Positions 41,957 to 51,702 of a stretch of DNA of 64,000 bases are shown here, piece after piece (the stretch's first letter is position 1; each line of letters begins with the position of its first letter). Below the pieces are notes generated by a model. That model was not told the origin of the DNA. It worked only from the letters and a program-made list of their open reading frames with translations, and did no database searches. The stretch covers positions 124,001-188,000 of the forward strand of contig NZ_SMZJ02000006.1 in assembly GCF_004358095.2 (NCBI RefSeq). The letters run 5' to 3'. The position numbers were made by a program, and so were the translations under genes. The stretch comes from Seonamhaeicola sediminis (GTDB lineage Bacteria; Bacteroidota; Bacteroidia; Flavobacteriales; Flavobacteriaceae).

Positions 41957-43198
41957 ATGCGCTTTAATAACTACTCCAAAAGAAAAGTATCATTCATTGC
42001 CATGATTGGACTAATGTTTGGCCTATTGTCATGTGGCTCTTATCAGTATGTAGGTGTTGACGATGATGGTATATATAGTGACTCACAAATAACAGTAGTT
42101 AATACGCCTACAGAAACTGTTGTTAACGTGCCTAACGAATCCAACAGCAACTACTACAAAAATTACTTTAGAAGCAAGTCTTTAGAATCTGAATTAGCTT
42201 TAGAAAACGATGACATCTTTACAGATATTGATTCTTATCAATCTGATAATTATACTGTAAATGATACTATTTATAATGACTATCAAGGTCATGCTGGTTG
42301 GGGACAACAAAGCAACAATGTTACTATAAACTATATTGATAATGGATGGAACAACTGGGGCTGGAATGCTGGATTTGGTTGGGGCTGGAATAACTGGGGC
42401 TGGAATAACTGGGGTTGGAATGGCTGGGGTTGGAACTCTTGGAATAGATGGAACCGATGGGGTTGGAATGATTGGGCATGGAATGGCTGGGGCTGGAATA
42501 ACTGGGGCTGGAATAACTGGGGTTGGAACGCTGGATTTGGTTGGGGCTGGAATAACTGGAGCTGGAATCAATGGAGATATGGTAATAGATTTTACAACCC
42601 AAGGAATTTAGCTTACAGTTCCAGTAGAAGAGGAAGTTATTATTCTGGTAGCTCAAGAAACAACTTAAGTAGTAGAAACAACATTTCTAGAAGAAGTAGT
42701 GTTTCTAATGTAAATAGAAATACCACCTCAAAATATAATACGGCCCGCAGAAGTAGTGTAAACAGCACTACCAGCAGAGCAACTACCTATACTAGAAGAG
42801 GAACAACTGTTTCTAACAATAGCCAAACTACATCCCGCATTAGTAGCGTGAACAGAAATCCTTCTAACTACAACGGTGTTAGACGTTCTTCTGGAACAGG
42901 TACGGTTAGTAGATATACAAATTCTCAAGGAAGAACAACTACTATATCTCGAACGCCTTCTTCTAACTCAACTAGTAGGTCGTCGTCAACAACAAGAAGG
43001 AGTTCTAGCACCTACAAACAACCTAGTAGTAGCTATAGTGGCTCTTCTAGAAGATCTTATTCGAATTATTCTTCACCATCTTCTTCTAGAAGTTCGTATG
43101 GTTCTTCAAGCAGTAGAAGCTCAAGCTCTGGTTCTATGTCTAGATCTTCAAGTGGAAGTAGCAGAAGTTCATCATCAGGAGGTGGAAGACGCCGATAA
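41957..43198 (+). CDS. Lipoprotein with Trp/Asn/Gly tandem repeats and Ser/Arg-rich tail
   Basis: A 413-residue protein with a lipobox (MFGLLSCGSYQY). After an acidic segment, residues about 130-206 are a tandem array of GWNNW-type pentapeptide units (aromatic every 2-3 residues). Residues about 215-413 are a low-complexity Ser/Arg/Tyr/Thr tail. The array gives no hydrophobic core, suggesting an extended surface polymer-like structure. Flavobacterial relatives are sometimes annotated vitellogenin-like without functional support. It lies directly before the OmpP1/FadL gene, an arrangement I recall as recurrent. Function unknown. Confidence 0.8.
   Translation: MRFNNYSKRKVSFIAMIGLMFGLLSCGSYQYVGVDDDGIYSDSQITVVNTPTETVVNVPNESNSNYYKNYFRSKSLESELALENDDIFTDIDSYQSDNYTVNDTIYNDYQGHAGWGQQSNNVTINYIDNGWNNWGWNAGFGWGWNNWGWNNWGWNGWGWNSWNRWNRWGWNDWAWNGWGWNNWGWNNWGWNAGFGWGWNNWSWNQWRYGNRFYNPRNLAYSSSRRGSYYSGSSRNNLSSRNNISRRSSVSNVNRNTTSKYNTARRSSVNSTTSRATTYTRRGTTVSNNSQTTSRISSVNRNPSNYNGVRRSSGTGTVSRYTNSQGRTTTISRTPSSNSTSRSSSTTRRSSSTYKQPSSSYSGSSRRSYSNYSSPSSSRSSYGSSSSRSSSSGSMSRSSSGSSRSSSSGGGRRR
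42344..42575 (+). repeat. Tandem 15-bp repeat coding for GWNNW units
   Basis: Roughly fifteen imperfect copies of GGCTGGAATAACTGG, with interruptions encoding GFGWGW and RWNRW. The two halves (about 42354-42410 and 42487-42555) are near-identical blocks, so an internal duplication is likely. It produces open frames on other strands, which are artefacts. Confidence 0.85.
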
Positions 43199-43322
43199 TC
43201 TTTATAAAAAAATAAGCCCATGAAACCGACATATTTAAAATTATTATTGAGTATTCACAGAAGCAGTAATTTTGAATATTAAAGGTTACTTTGACCATTA
43301 AAAAACGATAAACAAAAACCGC

Positions 43323-44855
43323 ATGAAAAAGTTAAGTTTACTATGCATAGGTTTACTATCTATGCCCTTTATCTACGCTCAGGATCTAACTGATGCTTTA
43401 AGATATTCTCAAGACAACATACAAGGAACTGCCCGTTTTAGAGCCTTAAGTGGTGCTTTTGGAGCCTTAGGAGGAGACATGAGTGCTGTAAGTTTAAACC
43501 CAGCAAGTTCTGCAGTTTTTACAAGAAGTCATGCGTCATTATCAGGTTCAAATATGGATATTGAAAACACCTCTAATTATTTTGGAGGACTTGGCTCAAC
43601 AAACGAATCGAACTTTGATTTAAATCAAGCAGGAGCTGCTTTTGTTTTCGCAGCCAACAACAATTCGCCTTGGAGAAAGTTCTCACTAGCAGTTGCTTAC
43701 GAAAGAACCAATAATTTTGATGATAGCTGGTTTGCCGCTGGCACCAATACCACTAATGACCCTGATTTCAGTAATTCTATTGCTAGTTATTTTTATGATT
43801 TTGCAGATGGCAAAAGGCTTGATGAAATTTCCAGTCTACCAGGTGAGTCTCTAGCAGATGCTTATCAAGACATCGGTAGTGTTTATGGCTTTTCACACCA
43901 ACAGGCGTTTTTAGGTTTTGAGTCTTTTATTTTAGAGCCAGATGATATTAATAATGATGCTAATACAACTTATACTTCTAACATTGCACCAGGAAGCTTT
44001 ATGCATGATTACACCTATGCAGCAACGGGTTACAATGGTAAAGTATCTTTCAACCTAGCAACTCAATACGAAGACAACCTTTACTTAGGCCTTAACCTAA
44101 ATACTCATTTCATAGATTACCAACGTTCAACCTTATTATTTGAAGACAATAACAACAACGGATCCACCGTTAATTTTGTAGAATTTCAAAACAGTTTAAC
44201 CACCAGAGGAAATGGATTTTCATTTCAAATTGGTGGTATCATGAAATTAAGCCAAGAATTTAGAGTTGGAGTAACTTATGATTCCCCTACTTGGTATACT
44301 ATTGAAGAGGAAACCTCTCAATACTTAGGAACAGATGGTGCTAATGGGTTTACAGAAATTTTTCCTCAAGTTATTAATGTATACCCAAGTTATAGACTTC
44401 AAACACCAGCCAGATTTACAGGGAGTTTGGCTTATGTTTTTGGAACCCAAGGTTTAATTAGTTTTGATTACTCTAGAAAAGATTATGGTAGCACTAAGTT
44501 TAAACCAGAAAATGATAGTTACTACCAAGATTTAAACGCCAATATTAGTGACTTATTTACTCAAGCTTCAACCTACAGACTTGGTGGAGAGTATAAACAC
44601 AAACAATTTAGCTTTAGAGGTGGTTATCGCTTTGAAGAAAGTCCATATGCTGATGGTGTTACTGTAGGAGATTTAAATGGGTACTCATTAGGTTTGGGTT
44701 ACAACTTTGGAAATACCAAACTAGACGTAACCTATGACAGAGCAGAAAGATCATTTAACAATAATCTTTACAATTTAGATTTTGGCACAGCCCCTCAAGC
44801 TATGGTAGACAGGACAAACTCTAACATAACAATATCGTTAAGCTTTAATATATAA
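43323..44855 (+). CDS. OmpP1/FadL/TodX-family outer membrane protein
   Basis: A 510-residue outer membrane beta-barrel with signal peptide (MKKLSLLCIGLLSMPFIYAQ). The N-terminal region contains RFRALSGAFGALGGDMSAVSLNPASSAVF, the hallmark of OmpP1/FadL proteins in this phylum. The remainder has alternating beta-strands and ends in an aromatic-type C-terminus (NITISLSFNI). Family members transport hydrophobic substrates such as long-chain fatty acids, so a link with the beta-oxidation operon is possible but not shown. Confidence 0.85.
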   Translation: MKKLSLLCIGLLSMPFIYAQDLTDALRYSQDNIQGTARFRALSGAFGALGGDMSAVSLNPASSAVFTRSHASLSGSNMDIENTSNYFGGLGSTNESNFDLNQAGAAFVFAANNNSPWRKFSLAVAYERTNNFDDSWFAAGTNTTNDPDFSNSIASYFYDFADGKRLDEISSLPGESLADAYQDIGSVYGFSHQQAFLGFESFILEPDDINNDANTTYTSNIAPGSFMHDYTYAATGYNGKVSFNLATQYEDNLYLGLNLNTHFIDYQRSTLLFEDNNNNGSTVNFVEFQNSLTTRGNGFSFQIGGIMKLSQEFRVGVTYDSPTWYTIEEETSQYLGTDGANGFTEIFPQVINVYPSYRLQTPARFTGSLAYVFGTQGLISFDYSRKDYGSTKFKPENDSYYQDLNANISDLFTQASTYRLGGEYKHKQFSFRGGYRFEESPYADGVTVGDLNGYSLGLGYNFGNTKLDVTYDRAERSFNNNLYNLDFGTAPQAMVDRTNSNITISLSFNI

Positions 44856-44876
44856 GGATAAAGCACTTACAATACA

Positions 44877-44906
44877 AAAGCTTGAATATTTATTATTCAA
44901 GCTTTT
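44877..44906 (+). terminator. Terminator of the outer membrane protein gene
   Basis: AAAAGCTTGAATA and TATTCAAGCTTTT form a stem of at least 12 bp followed by ATTTTTTG. Confidence 0.85.
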
Positions 44907-44995
44907 ATTTTTTGTGTAATTATTATTTACAACTACAGACTAATATCAAAGTATTAATTATTTACTAAGATCAAGTATTACAAAAGTATAATGCT

Positions 44996-45003
44996 TATCT
45001 TTG
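44996..45003 (+). promoter_or_regulatory. -7 element of folE
   Basis: TATCTTTG matches TANNTTTG and lies 27 bases before the folE ATG. No -33 TTG at the right spacing is seen. Confidence 0.5.
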
Positions 45004-45029
45004 CAAACTAAATTTTCACATAATTACCG

Positions 45030-45707
45030 ATGAAATTTGATAAAGATTTTGAAGATTTTGACGCATTAGGAAATGAGCATATTGGCACATCTCAGGATAC
45101 CCCAATGCGCAGTGACGCCTTTAAATTAAGTAATGATGAAAAGATTGACATCATTAAAGATGATGTTCGTCATATCATGGAAACCCTTGGTTTAGACTTA
45201 AGTGACGACAGTTTGAAGGGCACGCCTAACCGGGTAGCCAAAATGTTTGTAAAAGAAATTTTTGGAGGCTTAGATCCTGAAAAAAAGCCTAGTGCTTCTA
45301 CGTTTCAAAACAAATACAAATACGGTGAAATGCTAGTTGAAAAAAACATTACAGTATATTCAACCTGCGAACACCATCTACTACCAATAGTTGGAAAAGC
45401 CCATATTGCCTATATTTCTAATGGCACAGTGGTTGGTTTATCTAAAATGAACCGTATTGTAGATTATTATGCCAAACGCCCTCAAGTTCAAGAACGTCTA
45501 ACCATTCAAATTGTTAAAGAACTTCAAGAAGTTTTAGACACAAAGGACGTTGCCTGTGTTATTGACGCTAAGCATTTATGTGTAAACTCAAGAGGTATTA
45601 GAGATATTGAAAGTAGTACTGTAACCTCTGAATTTGGAGGAAGGTTTAAAGATAAAGCAACACGTCGAGAATTTTTAGATTACATTAAATTAGATACCAA
45701 ATTTTAA
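45030..45707 (+). CDS. folE: GTP cyclohydrolase I
   Basis: A 225-residue enzyme. Zinc ligands are C113 in STCEHHLLPI (with H116) and C184 in KHLCVNSRG. The core segments GTPNRVAKMF, VVGLSKMNRIVDYYAKRPQ and SEFGGRF are all present. It converts GTP to dihydroneopterin triphosphate, the first step of folate synthesis. The N-terminal 30 residues are acidic and variable. Followed by cysS after 39 bases. Confidence 0.95.
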   Translation: MKFDKDFEDFDALGNEHIGTSQDTPMRSDAFKLSNDEKIDIIKDDVRHIMETLGLDLSDDSLKGTPNRVAKMFVKEIFGGLDPEKKPSASTFQNKYKYGEMLVEKNITVYSTCEHHLLPIVGKAHIAYISNGTVVGLSKMNRIVDYYAKRPQVQERLTIQIVKELQEVLDTKDVACVIDAKHLCVNSRGIRDIESSTVTSEFGGRFKDKATRREFLDYIKLDTKF

Positions 45708-45746
45708 ACAAAAAGTAATTCCCAATTTTATTCTAACTAACCCAAC

Positions 45747-47228
45747 ATGCAACTTTATAAAAGTCAGGAATTAAAAATATACAATTCACTTACCGGAGAA
45801 AAAGAAGTTTTTAAACCTATAAATGAAGGCCATGTAGGTATGTATGTTTGCGGTCCTACGGTTTATAGTAATGTACATTTAGGTAATGTGAGAACCTTTA
45901 TGTCCTTTGATGTTATATTCAGATACCTGAAGCACTTAGGGTACAAAGTACGTTATGTTAGAAATATTACGGATGCAGGACATTTAGAAAATGATGCTGA
46001 CGTAGGCGAAGATAAAATCACAAAAAAAGCTCGTTTAGAACAAATTGAACCAATGGAAGTGGTTCAACGCTACACCGTAGATTTTCATAACATTTTAAAT
46101 ACGCTAAACTTTTTACCACCTAGTATTGAGCCAACCGCAACAGGCCATATCATTGAACAAATTAAACTCATAAATACCATTATTGAAAACGGATTTGCTT
46201 ATGAAGTAAATGGTTCGGTATATTTTGATGTTCATAAATTTAATGAAACCAATGACTACGGAAAGTTAAGTAAACGTAAGTTAGACGATTTAATTCATAA
46301 CACTAGAGAATTAGATGGTCAGAGTGATAAAAAAAATCCACAAGATTTTGCCCTTTGGAAAAAAGCAGAACCACAACACATTATGCGCTGGCCTTCACCA
46401 TGGGGCGATGGTTTTCCCGGTTGGCATCTAGAGTGCACCGCCATGAGTACCAAATATTTAGGTGAAACTTTTGATATTCATGGGGGTGGTATGGATTTAA
46501 AATTTCCGCATCACGAATGTGAAATTGCCCAAAACGAAGCCGCACTAGGCAAATCACCTGTCAACTATTGGATGCATGCTAATATGCTAGAAATGAATGG
46601 GCAACGTATGTCTAAATCTACGGGAAATATTATAAATCCAAACCAATTGTTATCCGGTAATAATGACAAGATGAGTAAAGCTTATTCACCTAGCGTTATT
46701 CGTTTCTTTATGGCACAATCCTCATACAGAAGTGTATTAGATTTAACCGACGCAGGTTTACTGGCTAGCGAAAAGGGCTATAACCGATTAATGGAAGCTA
46801 TATCAATAATTCCTAAACTAAAAGCGTCTAGCACCTCATCTATTAATATTGGGGAGTGGCAACAAAAGTGTTATGACGCCATGAACGACGATTTTAATAC
46901 CCCTATTTTGATAGCCAACTTATTTGAAGGCGCTAAATATATCAACCAAGTAAAAGAAGGTACTGAAACGCTCACCAATGATGATTTATCATTATTACAA
47001 AGTAGCTTAAATACGTTTATGTTTGATATTTTAGGCCTACTGAAAGATGTTGAAATTAAATCTGGAGGTGATAAATTAACAGGTGCTGTAGATGTTCTAA
47101 TAAAACTTAGACATGAAGCCAGAGCCAATAAAGATTTTGCTCTATCCGATAAGATTAGAGATGAACTTGCAGAGGTGGGCATTGTTCTAAAAGACGGTAA
47201 AGACGGTACCACGTTTACTGTAAACTAG
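45747..47228 (+). CDS. cysS: Cysteinyl-tRNA synthetase
   Basis: A 493-residue class I synthetase. The HIGH-type motif is VHLGN (about residues 43-47) after CGPTVY, whose Cys contributes to the zinc site. Further zinc ligands are in [10 protein letters not shown] and [12 protein letters not shown]. The KMSKS-type loop is [10 protein letters not shown] near residue 288. Charges tRNA-Cys. Full family length. Confidence 0.96.
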   Translation: MQLYKSQELKIYNSLTGEKEVFKPINEGHVGMYVCGPTVYSNVHLGNVRTFMSFDVIFRYLKHLGYKVRYVRNITDAGHLENDADVGEDKITKKARLEQIEPMEVVQRYTVDFHNILNTLNFLPPSIEPTATGHIIEQIKLINTIIENGFAYEVNGSVYFDVHKFNETNDYGKLSKRKLDDLIHNTRELDGQSDKKNPQDFALWKKAEPQHIMRWPSPWGDGFPGWHLECTAMSTKYLGETFDIHGGGMDLKFPHHECEIAQNEAALGKSPVNYWMHANMLEMNGQRMSKSTGNIINPNQLLSGNNDKMSKAYSPSVIRFFMAQSSYRSVLDLTDAGLLASEKGYNRLMEAISIIPKLKASSTSSINIGEWQQKCYDAMNDDFNTPILIANLFEGAKYINQVKEGTETLTNDDLSLLQSSLNTFMFDILGLLKDVEIKSGGDKLTGAVDVLIKLRHEARANKDFALSDKIRDELAEVGIVLKDGKDGTTFTVN

Positions 47229-47302
47229 TTTCTGGTTTATCTGTTTAGTTGTTTATTCGTTTCCAACTTAACAGCTAAAAAAAATCCACAAATAAGCATT
47301 TT

Positions 47303-47521
47303 ATGAAATTCCTTATTTCTCCGTTTTTGTTTTTAATAAAAGTTTACCAAATACTAATTTCACCAATTATGCCTGCCACTTGTAGATACCAACCCACTTG
47401 CTCTCATTACAGTAAAGAAGCCCTAATAAAACATGGACTTTTTAAAGGCGGTTGGCTTGCATTAAAACGTATTTTTTCATGCCATCCTTGGGGTGGTTCA
47501 GGGTATGACCCAGTGCCTTAA
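47303..47521 (+). CDS. yidD: Membrane protein insertion efficiency factor YidD
   Basis: A 72-residue protein with the conserved core [20 protein letters not shown] (three conserved cysteines including later C) and [13 protein letters not shown]. YidD is an amphipathic membrane-associated protein that assists YidC-dependent insertion. It is not adjacent to rnpA or yidC here, as is usual in Bacteroidota. It is 74 bases after cysS. Confidence 0.92.
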   Translation: MKFLISPFLFLIKVYQILISPIMPATCRYQPTCSHYSKEALIKHGLFKGGWLALKRIFSCHPWGGSGYDPVP

Positions 47522-47614
47522 CAAATTCTTCATATTAAAAATTTCAGCTATCTTAGTCTGAGACCATATCACTAATAACACAAAATCTATTTTTAACATT
47601 AACAAGCATTAGTA

Positions 47615-48118
47615 ATGAAACAACTGTTTTTTTTAATAATGGTTATGCTCTTAGGAACTGTAAAAAACACCATCGCACAAGATTTAACTCCCGACCAGAA
47701 AATTATAAACGATAAACTAGACGATTTTCATGACGCTGCAAAAAACGCAGACAAGAAAAGATACCTAAGCCATTTTACTAAAGATGCTGTTTATATGGGA
47801 ACCGACGAATGGGAACGCTGGCCATTAATTCCTGATTTCTCAAACTATGTAAGTCAAAGATTCGCTGATGGAGGTTGGTCTTACCACTCTACTAATCGAA
47901 ATATTTATGTCTCTAAAAACGGTAAAATTGCCTGGTTTGATGAAGTCATGGTTTCAAACAATAGCGGTAATCGCTTTCGTGGATCTGGGGTTCTTCGTAA
48001 GGAAAATGGTATATGGAAATTCACCCAATATATCCAAAGTTTCATGATTTATAATGAAATTTGGAATGAGGTAAATAAACTTATGAAACAAGAAAAAATT
48101 AAAAAAGAGAAAAATTAG
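47615..48118 (+). CDS. Exported NTF2-like (SnoaL-fold) protein
   Basis: A 167-residue protein with a signal peptide (LIMVMLLGTVKNTIAQ). The core KIINDKLDDFHDAAKNADKK then YLSHFTKDAVYMGTDEWERW, YVSKNGKIAWFDEVMV and GSGVLRKENGIWKFTQY matches the NTF2-like/DUF4440 fold. Such proteins may bind small molecules or act as mild enzymes; no catalytic residue can be named. It is independent of neighbours. Confidence 0.78.
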   Translation: MKQLFFLIMVMLLGTVKNTIAQDLTPDQKIINDKLDDFHDAAKNADKKRYLSHFTKDAVYMGTDEWERWPLIPDFSNYVSQRFADGGWSYHSTNRNIYVSKNGKIAWFDEVMVSNNSGNRFRGSGVLRKENGIWKFTQYIQSFMIYNEIWNEVNKLMKQEKIKKEKN

Positions 48119-48124
48119 TAATCA

Positions 48125-49585
48125 TTATTCTTCAGGAATATGTTTCAATATCTCCAACACAAACTTCCAATACTTTTGCACTGAAGAAATTTGAGCACGC
48201 TCATCTGGGGAGTGTGCTCCTTTTATATTAGGGCCAAAACTAATCATATCCATATCTGGATAATTAGTTCCTAAAATACCACACTCTAAACCAGCATGAC
48301 AAGCAGCCACATGAGGTTTTTCTCCGTTTAAATCTTCATAAAGTTTTTCCATAACTTTTAAAATAGGAGAATCCATATTGGGTGTCCATCCTGGATAATC
48401 GCCAGAGAATTCAACTTCGCAACCTGTAAGCTCAAAGGTAGCCCGTAAAGTATTCGCTAAATCCATTTTGGCACTTCCTACTGAAGACCTTGTTAAACAA
48501 GCAATTTTAATATTGCGATTTTTTATTAATACACGTGCCAAATTATTTGATGTTTCAACCAAATCTGGAATATCAGCACTCATTCTATACACCCCATTTT
48601 GCGTAGCATATAACGCTCTAGTAACCCCTTCCTGAACGCCTAAATCCATAATGCTTTTGGGAGTTTCACGTTTAGTAACCACTACCTCTAAATCTGGTTC
48701 GGTTGTTTTTAATTCCTTTTTTATAGTACTAGAAATCAAAGTCATTTCTGACAAAAATGTAGCCTCATGTATAGCATCAATGGCAACAATAGCTTTACTC
48801 TCTCTAGGAATAGCATTACGAAGCCCTCCACCATCAATTTCTGAAATTCGTAAACCATAATTCTCAAATCCATCAAATAATAAACGATTCATTATTTTAT
48901 TAGCATTACCTAACCCCTCATGAATTTGCATCCCAGAATGTCCACCTTGTAAACCTTTAACTTCAATAGTAAAGCCAATTTTAAATTCTGGTGTATCTTC
49001 TTCTACATATGTTCTTGTAGCGGTAATATCAATACCACCAGCACACCCAACACCTATTTCATCGTCTTCTTCTGTATCTAAATTGAGTAAAATACCACCG
49101 TTCAACAATCCACCTTTTAACCCCATGGCACCCGTCATACCTGTTTCTTCATCAATGGTAAACAATGCTTCAATTGCAGGATGTGGTATATCAGTACTTT
49201 CTAGAATTGCCATAATGGTAGCAACTCCTAAACCATTATCTGCTCCAAGTGTTGTGCCTTTAGCTTTCACCCAATCACCATCAATATACATATCAATACC
49301 TTGGGAATCAAAATCAAACACGGTATCATTATTTTTTTGATGCACCATATCTAAATGTGATTGCATTACCACTGTCGTTCTAGTTTCCATCCCTTTGGAA
49401 GCAGGCTTTTTAATAATCACATTTCCTACCTCATCTACTATTGTTTGTAAACCTAAATTTTCACCAAAAGCCTTCATAAAAGCGATAACGCGTTCTTCTT
49501 TTTTTGATGCCCTAGGTACTGCGTTTAAATCTGCAAAATTATTCCACAATTGTTTAGGTTCTAGTTGTCTAATTTCTTTACTCAT
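48125..49585 (-). CDS. pepD: Aminoacyl-histidine dipeptidase (M20C)
   Basis: A 486-residue M20C dipeptidase. Metal site segments: MQSHLDMVHQKN (His, Asp), GTTLGADNGLGVATIM (Asp), LFTIDEETGMTGA (catalytic Glu, Glu), LNLDTEEDDEIGVG and a late HAGLECGILG and KGAHSPDERAQIS (His). It hydrolyses carnosine-like and other dipeptides. The frame extends to a TTG three codons earlier, but MSKEIRQLEPKQLWNN is the natural start at 49585. TATCTTTG on the minus strand at 49615-49608 is a good -7 element. It ends 6 bases from the convergent NTF2-like gene. Confidence 0.92.
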   Translation of the reverse strand: MSKEIRQLEPKQLWNNFADLNAVPRASKKEERVIAFMKAFGENLGLQTIVDEVGNVIIKKPASKGMETRTTVVMQSHLDMVHQKNNDTVFDFDSQGIDMYIDGDWVKAKGTTLGADNGLGVATIMAILESTDIPHPAIEALFTIDEETGMTGAMGLKGGLLNGGILLNLDTEEDDEIGVGCAGGIDITATRTYVEEDTPEFKIGFTIEVKGLQGGHSGMQIHEGLGNANKIMNRLLFDGFENYGLRISEIDGGGLRNAIPRESKAIVAIDAIHEATFLSEMTLISSTIKKELKTTEPDLEVVVTKRETPKSIMDLGVQEGVTRALYATQNGVYRMSADIPDLVETSNNLARVLIKNRNIKIACLTRSSVGSAKMDLANTLRATFELTGCEVEFSGDYPGWTPNMDSPILKVMEKLYEDLNGEKPHVAACHAGLECGILGTNYPDMDMISFGPNIKGAHSPDERAQISSVQKYWKFVLEILKHIPEE

Positions 49586-49659
49586 TGCTTTCAAAATTCA
49601 AATTATACAAAGATACGTTTTACTACAAAGCATTGATAACATTTGTGTATTTTTGATTT

Positions 49660-50727
49660 ATGCTGAAAAACAAAAAACGCATTCTGGCACTTAGTATAAT
49701 TCCCCAGTATTTACTTGTAGTGTTGTTGTCAAGACAACCCGAGTTTGTCGAGTCTTTTTACAGCAATGGTGTGTACATATATATATCAAAATTATTTAGG
49801 TTTGTTTTAGGCTGGTTACCATTTTCTTTTGGTGATTTGGTTTACGCATTCGGAATTATTTATATTTTAAGATGGCTATTTAAGAATAGAAAACGCATTA
49901 TTAAAGATAGTAAAAATTGGTTGATAGATGTTGCGTCAGCAGTTGCCATTATATACTTTGCTTTTCATTTATTTTGGGGTTTAAACTATTACCGCTTACC
50001 GCTGCATAAAAACCTTAATTTGAAGCATGATTATACTACCGACCAATTAATTACGGTTACCAAAAAACTTATTAAAAAATCTAATAGTTTACATTTTGAA
50101 ATCACCAAGAATGATACTTTAAAGGTTGTTTTACCGTATTCAAAAGGAGAAATCTTTAAAAATACTACTAATGGATATCACAATTTGAAAACCGATTTTC
50201 CGCATTTAGAATATCACCCAAAAAGTATAAAAAAGTCTTTGTTTAGCTACCCATTAACATACATGGGATTTAGCGGATATTTGAATCCGTTAACGAACGA
50301 GGCACAAGTGGATGGGATCATGCCAATTATTAAACTTCCAACAACATCGGCGCATGAAATAGCACATCAATTGGGGTATGCAGCCGAAAATGAGGCTAAT
50401 TTTATTGGCTTTTTAGCTTCCATTCATAATAATGATGTATATTTTAAATACTGTGGATATACATTTGGCTTACGGTACTGCTTAAACGAAATTTACAGAC
50501 GAGACGAAGCGATTTTTGATGACATTGTAGAAACCATAAATAAGGGTATTTTAAAAAATTATGAAGAAGTACGCTTGTTTTGGGAAGCACATGAAAACCC
50601 TATGGAGCCTCTTTTTAAAACATTTTATAGCGGATACTTAAGAGCGAACAATCAAAGCAAAGGGATGGAAAGCTATAATTATGTGGTGGCACTTTTGGTT
50701 AATTATTTTAAGGTAAATGGGGCTTAA
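49660..50727 (+). CDS. DUF3810 membrane protein with gluzincin-like motif
   Basis: A 355-residue protein with three N-terminal membrane helices (SIIPQYLLVVLL, LFRFVLGWLPFSFGDLVYAFGI, SAVAIIYFAFHLFWGL), then a soluble domain with TSAHEIAHQLGYAAENEANF. HEIAH is an HExxH motif with E in the trailing EAN segment, suggesting a zinc peptidase. Family DUF3810. TATTTTTG at 49648-49655 is only 4 bases before the ATG, so transcription would begin at or next to the start codon. Substrate unknown. Confidence 0.8.
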   Translation: MLKNKKRILALSIIPQYLLVVLLSRQPEFVESFYSNGVYIYISKLFRFVLGWLPFSFGDLVYAFGIIYILRWLFKNRKRIIKDSKNWLIDVASAVAIIYFAFHLFWGLNYYRLPLHKNLNLKHDYTTDQLITVTKKLIKKSNSLHFEITKNDTLKVVLPYSKGEIFKNTTNGYHNLKTDFPHLEYHPKSIKKSLFSYPLTYMGFSGYLNPLTNEAQVDGIMPIIKLPTTSAHEIAHQLGYAAENEANFIGFLASIHNNDVYFKYCGYTFGLRYCLNEIYRRDEAIFDDIVETINKGILKNYEEVRLFWEAHENPMEPLFKTFYSGYLRANNQSKGMESYNYVVALLVNYFKVNGA

Positions 50728-50832
50728 AGAATATGAATCGTTATGGTTTTATAACAAATGGTTGCCTATTCACAGACTCATAACAATTTCACAAAGGCTA
50801 AGTGTAGAGGTTTAAAACTTCTAAAAAACTAA

Positions 50833-51621
50833 TTATTCTACAACCACTGCCTTATCGGGAATCTCAAATAATGTTGGGTTAGGTTTTTCTTTAGATAGTT
50901 TTACATCAATAAATTCAGTAACACTATGCTCAGTGGTGGGCAAATTGTCTTCATAGTTATACCTAACACTTGTTTTTGGCAATAACAGACCGTTTACATT
51001 TTGCCAATCACTATATTTTCTAAAATGAAGTTCATTGGCTTTTTCTTTAGTAAAATATGTTACAGTATAGCCCAACCATTCCATTTTGTAATTGTCTGGG
51101 TTATAATACAAAATATACTCATCTTCTGGTGATTCTCCAATACCTGCTTCATACGAAATTTTGATTCCAGGAAAAGATCTTCCTTCAAACTCCAATGGCT
51201 TAGTATCTTCATATATAATACCGTCATCTGCCAGAATGAATGGCATCGCATAAAAATAAAACATCAAGTTATAATAAAATTTGGGAACACCTTTATAAGC
51301 TAAAGTATCTTTAGAATGTAACCAAACCTGTTCCCCATTAAAACCAATGGTATGATTTGGCATTTCAATTAAAGATTTTCTATTTTTTAAATCCGTTGTG
51401 CTTATTTCTAAACCATTTTGTTTTTGCATGGTAAATACCAAACTTTTCATTTCATTCCATTTGTCCAAACCCCCATGAGCCTCAAATACTTTAGTGATAT
51501 TTTCTGGGTAACTGCTGGTGGTAACGTTTAATGTCTCTTTGGAATACTCTATAGTGTCTTTTTTGGTGTTTTTACAGGATGTAAAAAAAACAACAGTAAC
51601 TAAAAAAAATACCTTCTTCAT
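50833..51621 (-). CDS. Lipoprotein of the DUF6503-like type
   Basis: A 262-residue protein with lipobox (LVTVVFFTSC). The mature region contains KVFEAHGGLDKWNEMKSLVF and later YYNPDNYKMEWLGYTVTYF, WQNVNGLLLPKTSVRYNY. The pattern resembles LolA/LppX-type outer-membrane carrier folds and is annotated DUF6503 in Flavobacteria, as far as I recall. Function unknown. It has a 105-base gap from the DUF3810 gene with no recognisable feature. Confidence 0.7.
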   Translation of the reverse strand: MKKVFFLVTVVFFTSCKNTKKDTIEYSKETLNVTTSSYPENITKVFEAHGGLDKWNEMKSLVFTMQKQNGLEISTTDLKNRKSLIEMPNHTIGFNGEQVWLHSKDTLAYKGVPKFYYNLMFYFYAMPFILADDGIIYEDTKPLEFEGRSFPGIKISYEAGIGESPEDEYILYYNPDNYKMEWLGYTVTYFTKEKANELHFRKYSDWQNVNGLLLPKTSVRYNYEDNLPTTEHSVTEFIDVKLSKEKPNPTLFEIPDKAVVVE

Positions 51622-51702
51622 ATTTTGGTTTTAATAAGTTGACTCTTTGGACGAAGTTAAGAGGAAAGTATTACAAAAAACAGCTACTTTTGTACAATTG
51701 TT

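Noticed and set aside
42344-42575. Possible CRISPR-like array
   Set aside because: The repeats are directly adjacent, encode protein in frame with the lipoprotein, and have no unique spacers.
42200-42656. Long open frames on other frames and on the minus strand across the tryptophan-repeat region
   Set aside because: They result from a 15-bp repeat whose length is a multiple of three, which keeps all frames open. They have no start context or recognisable domain.
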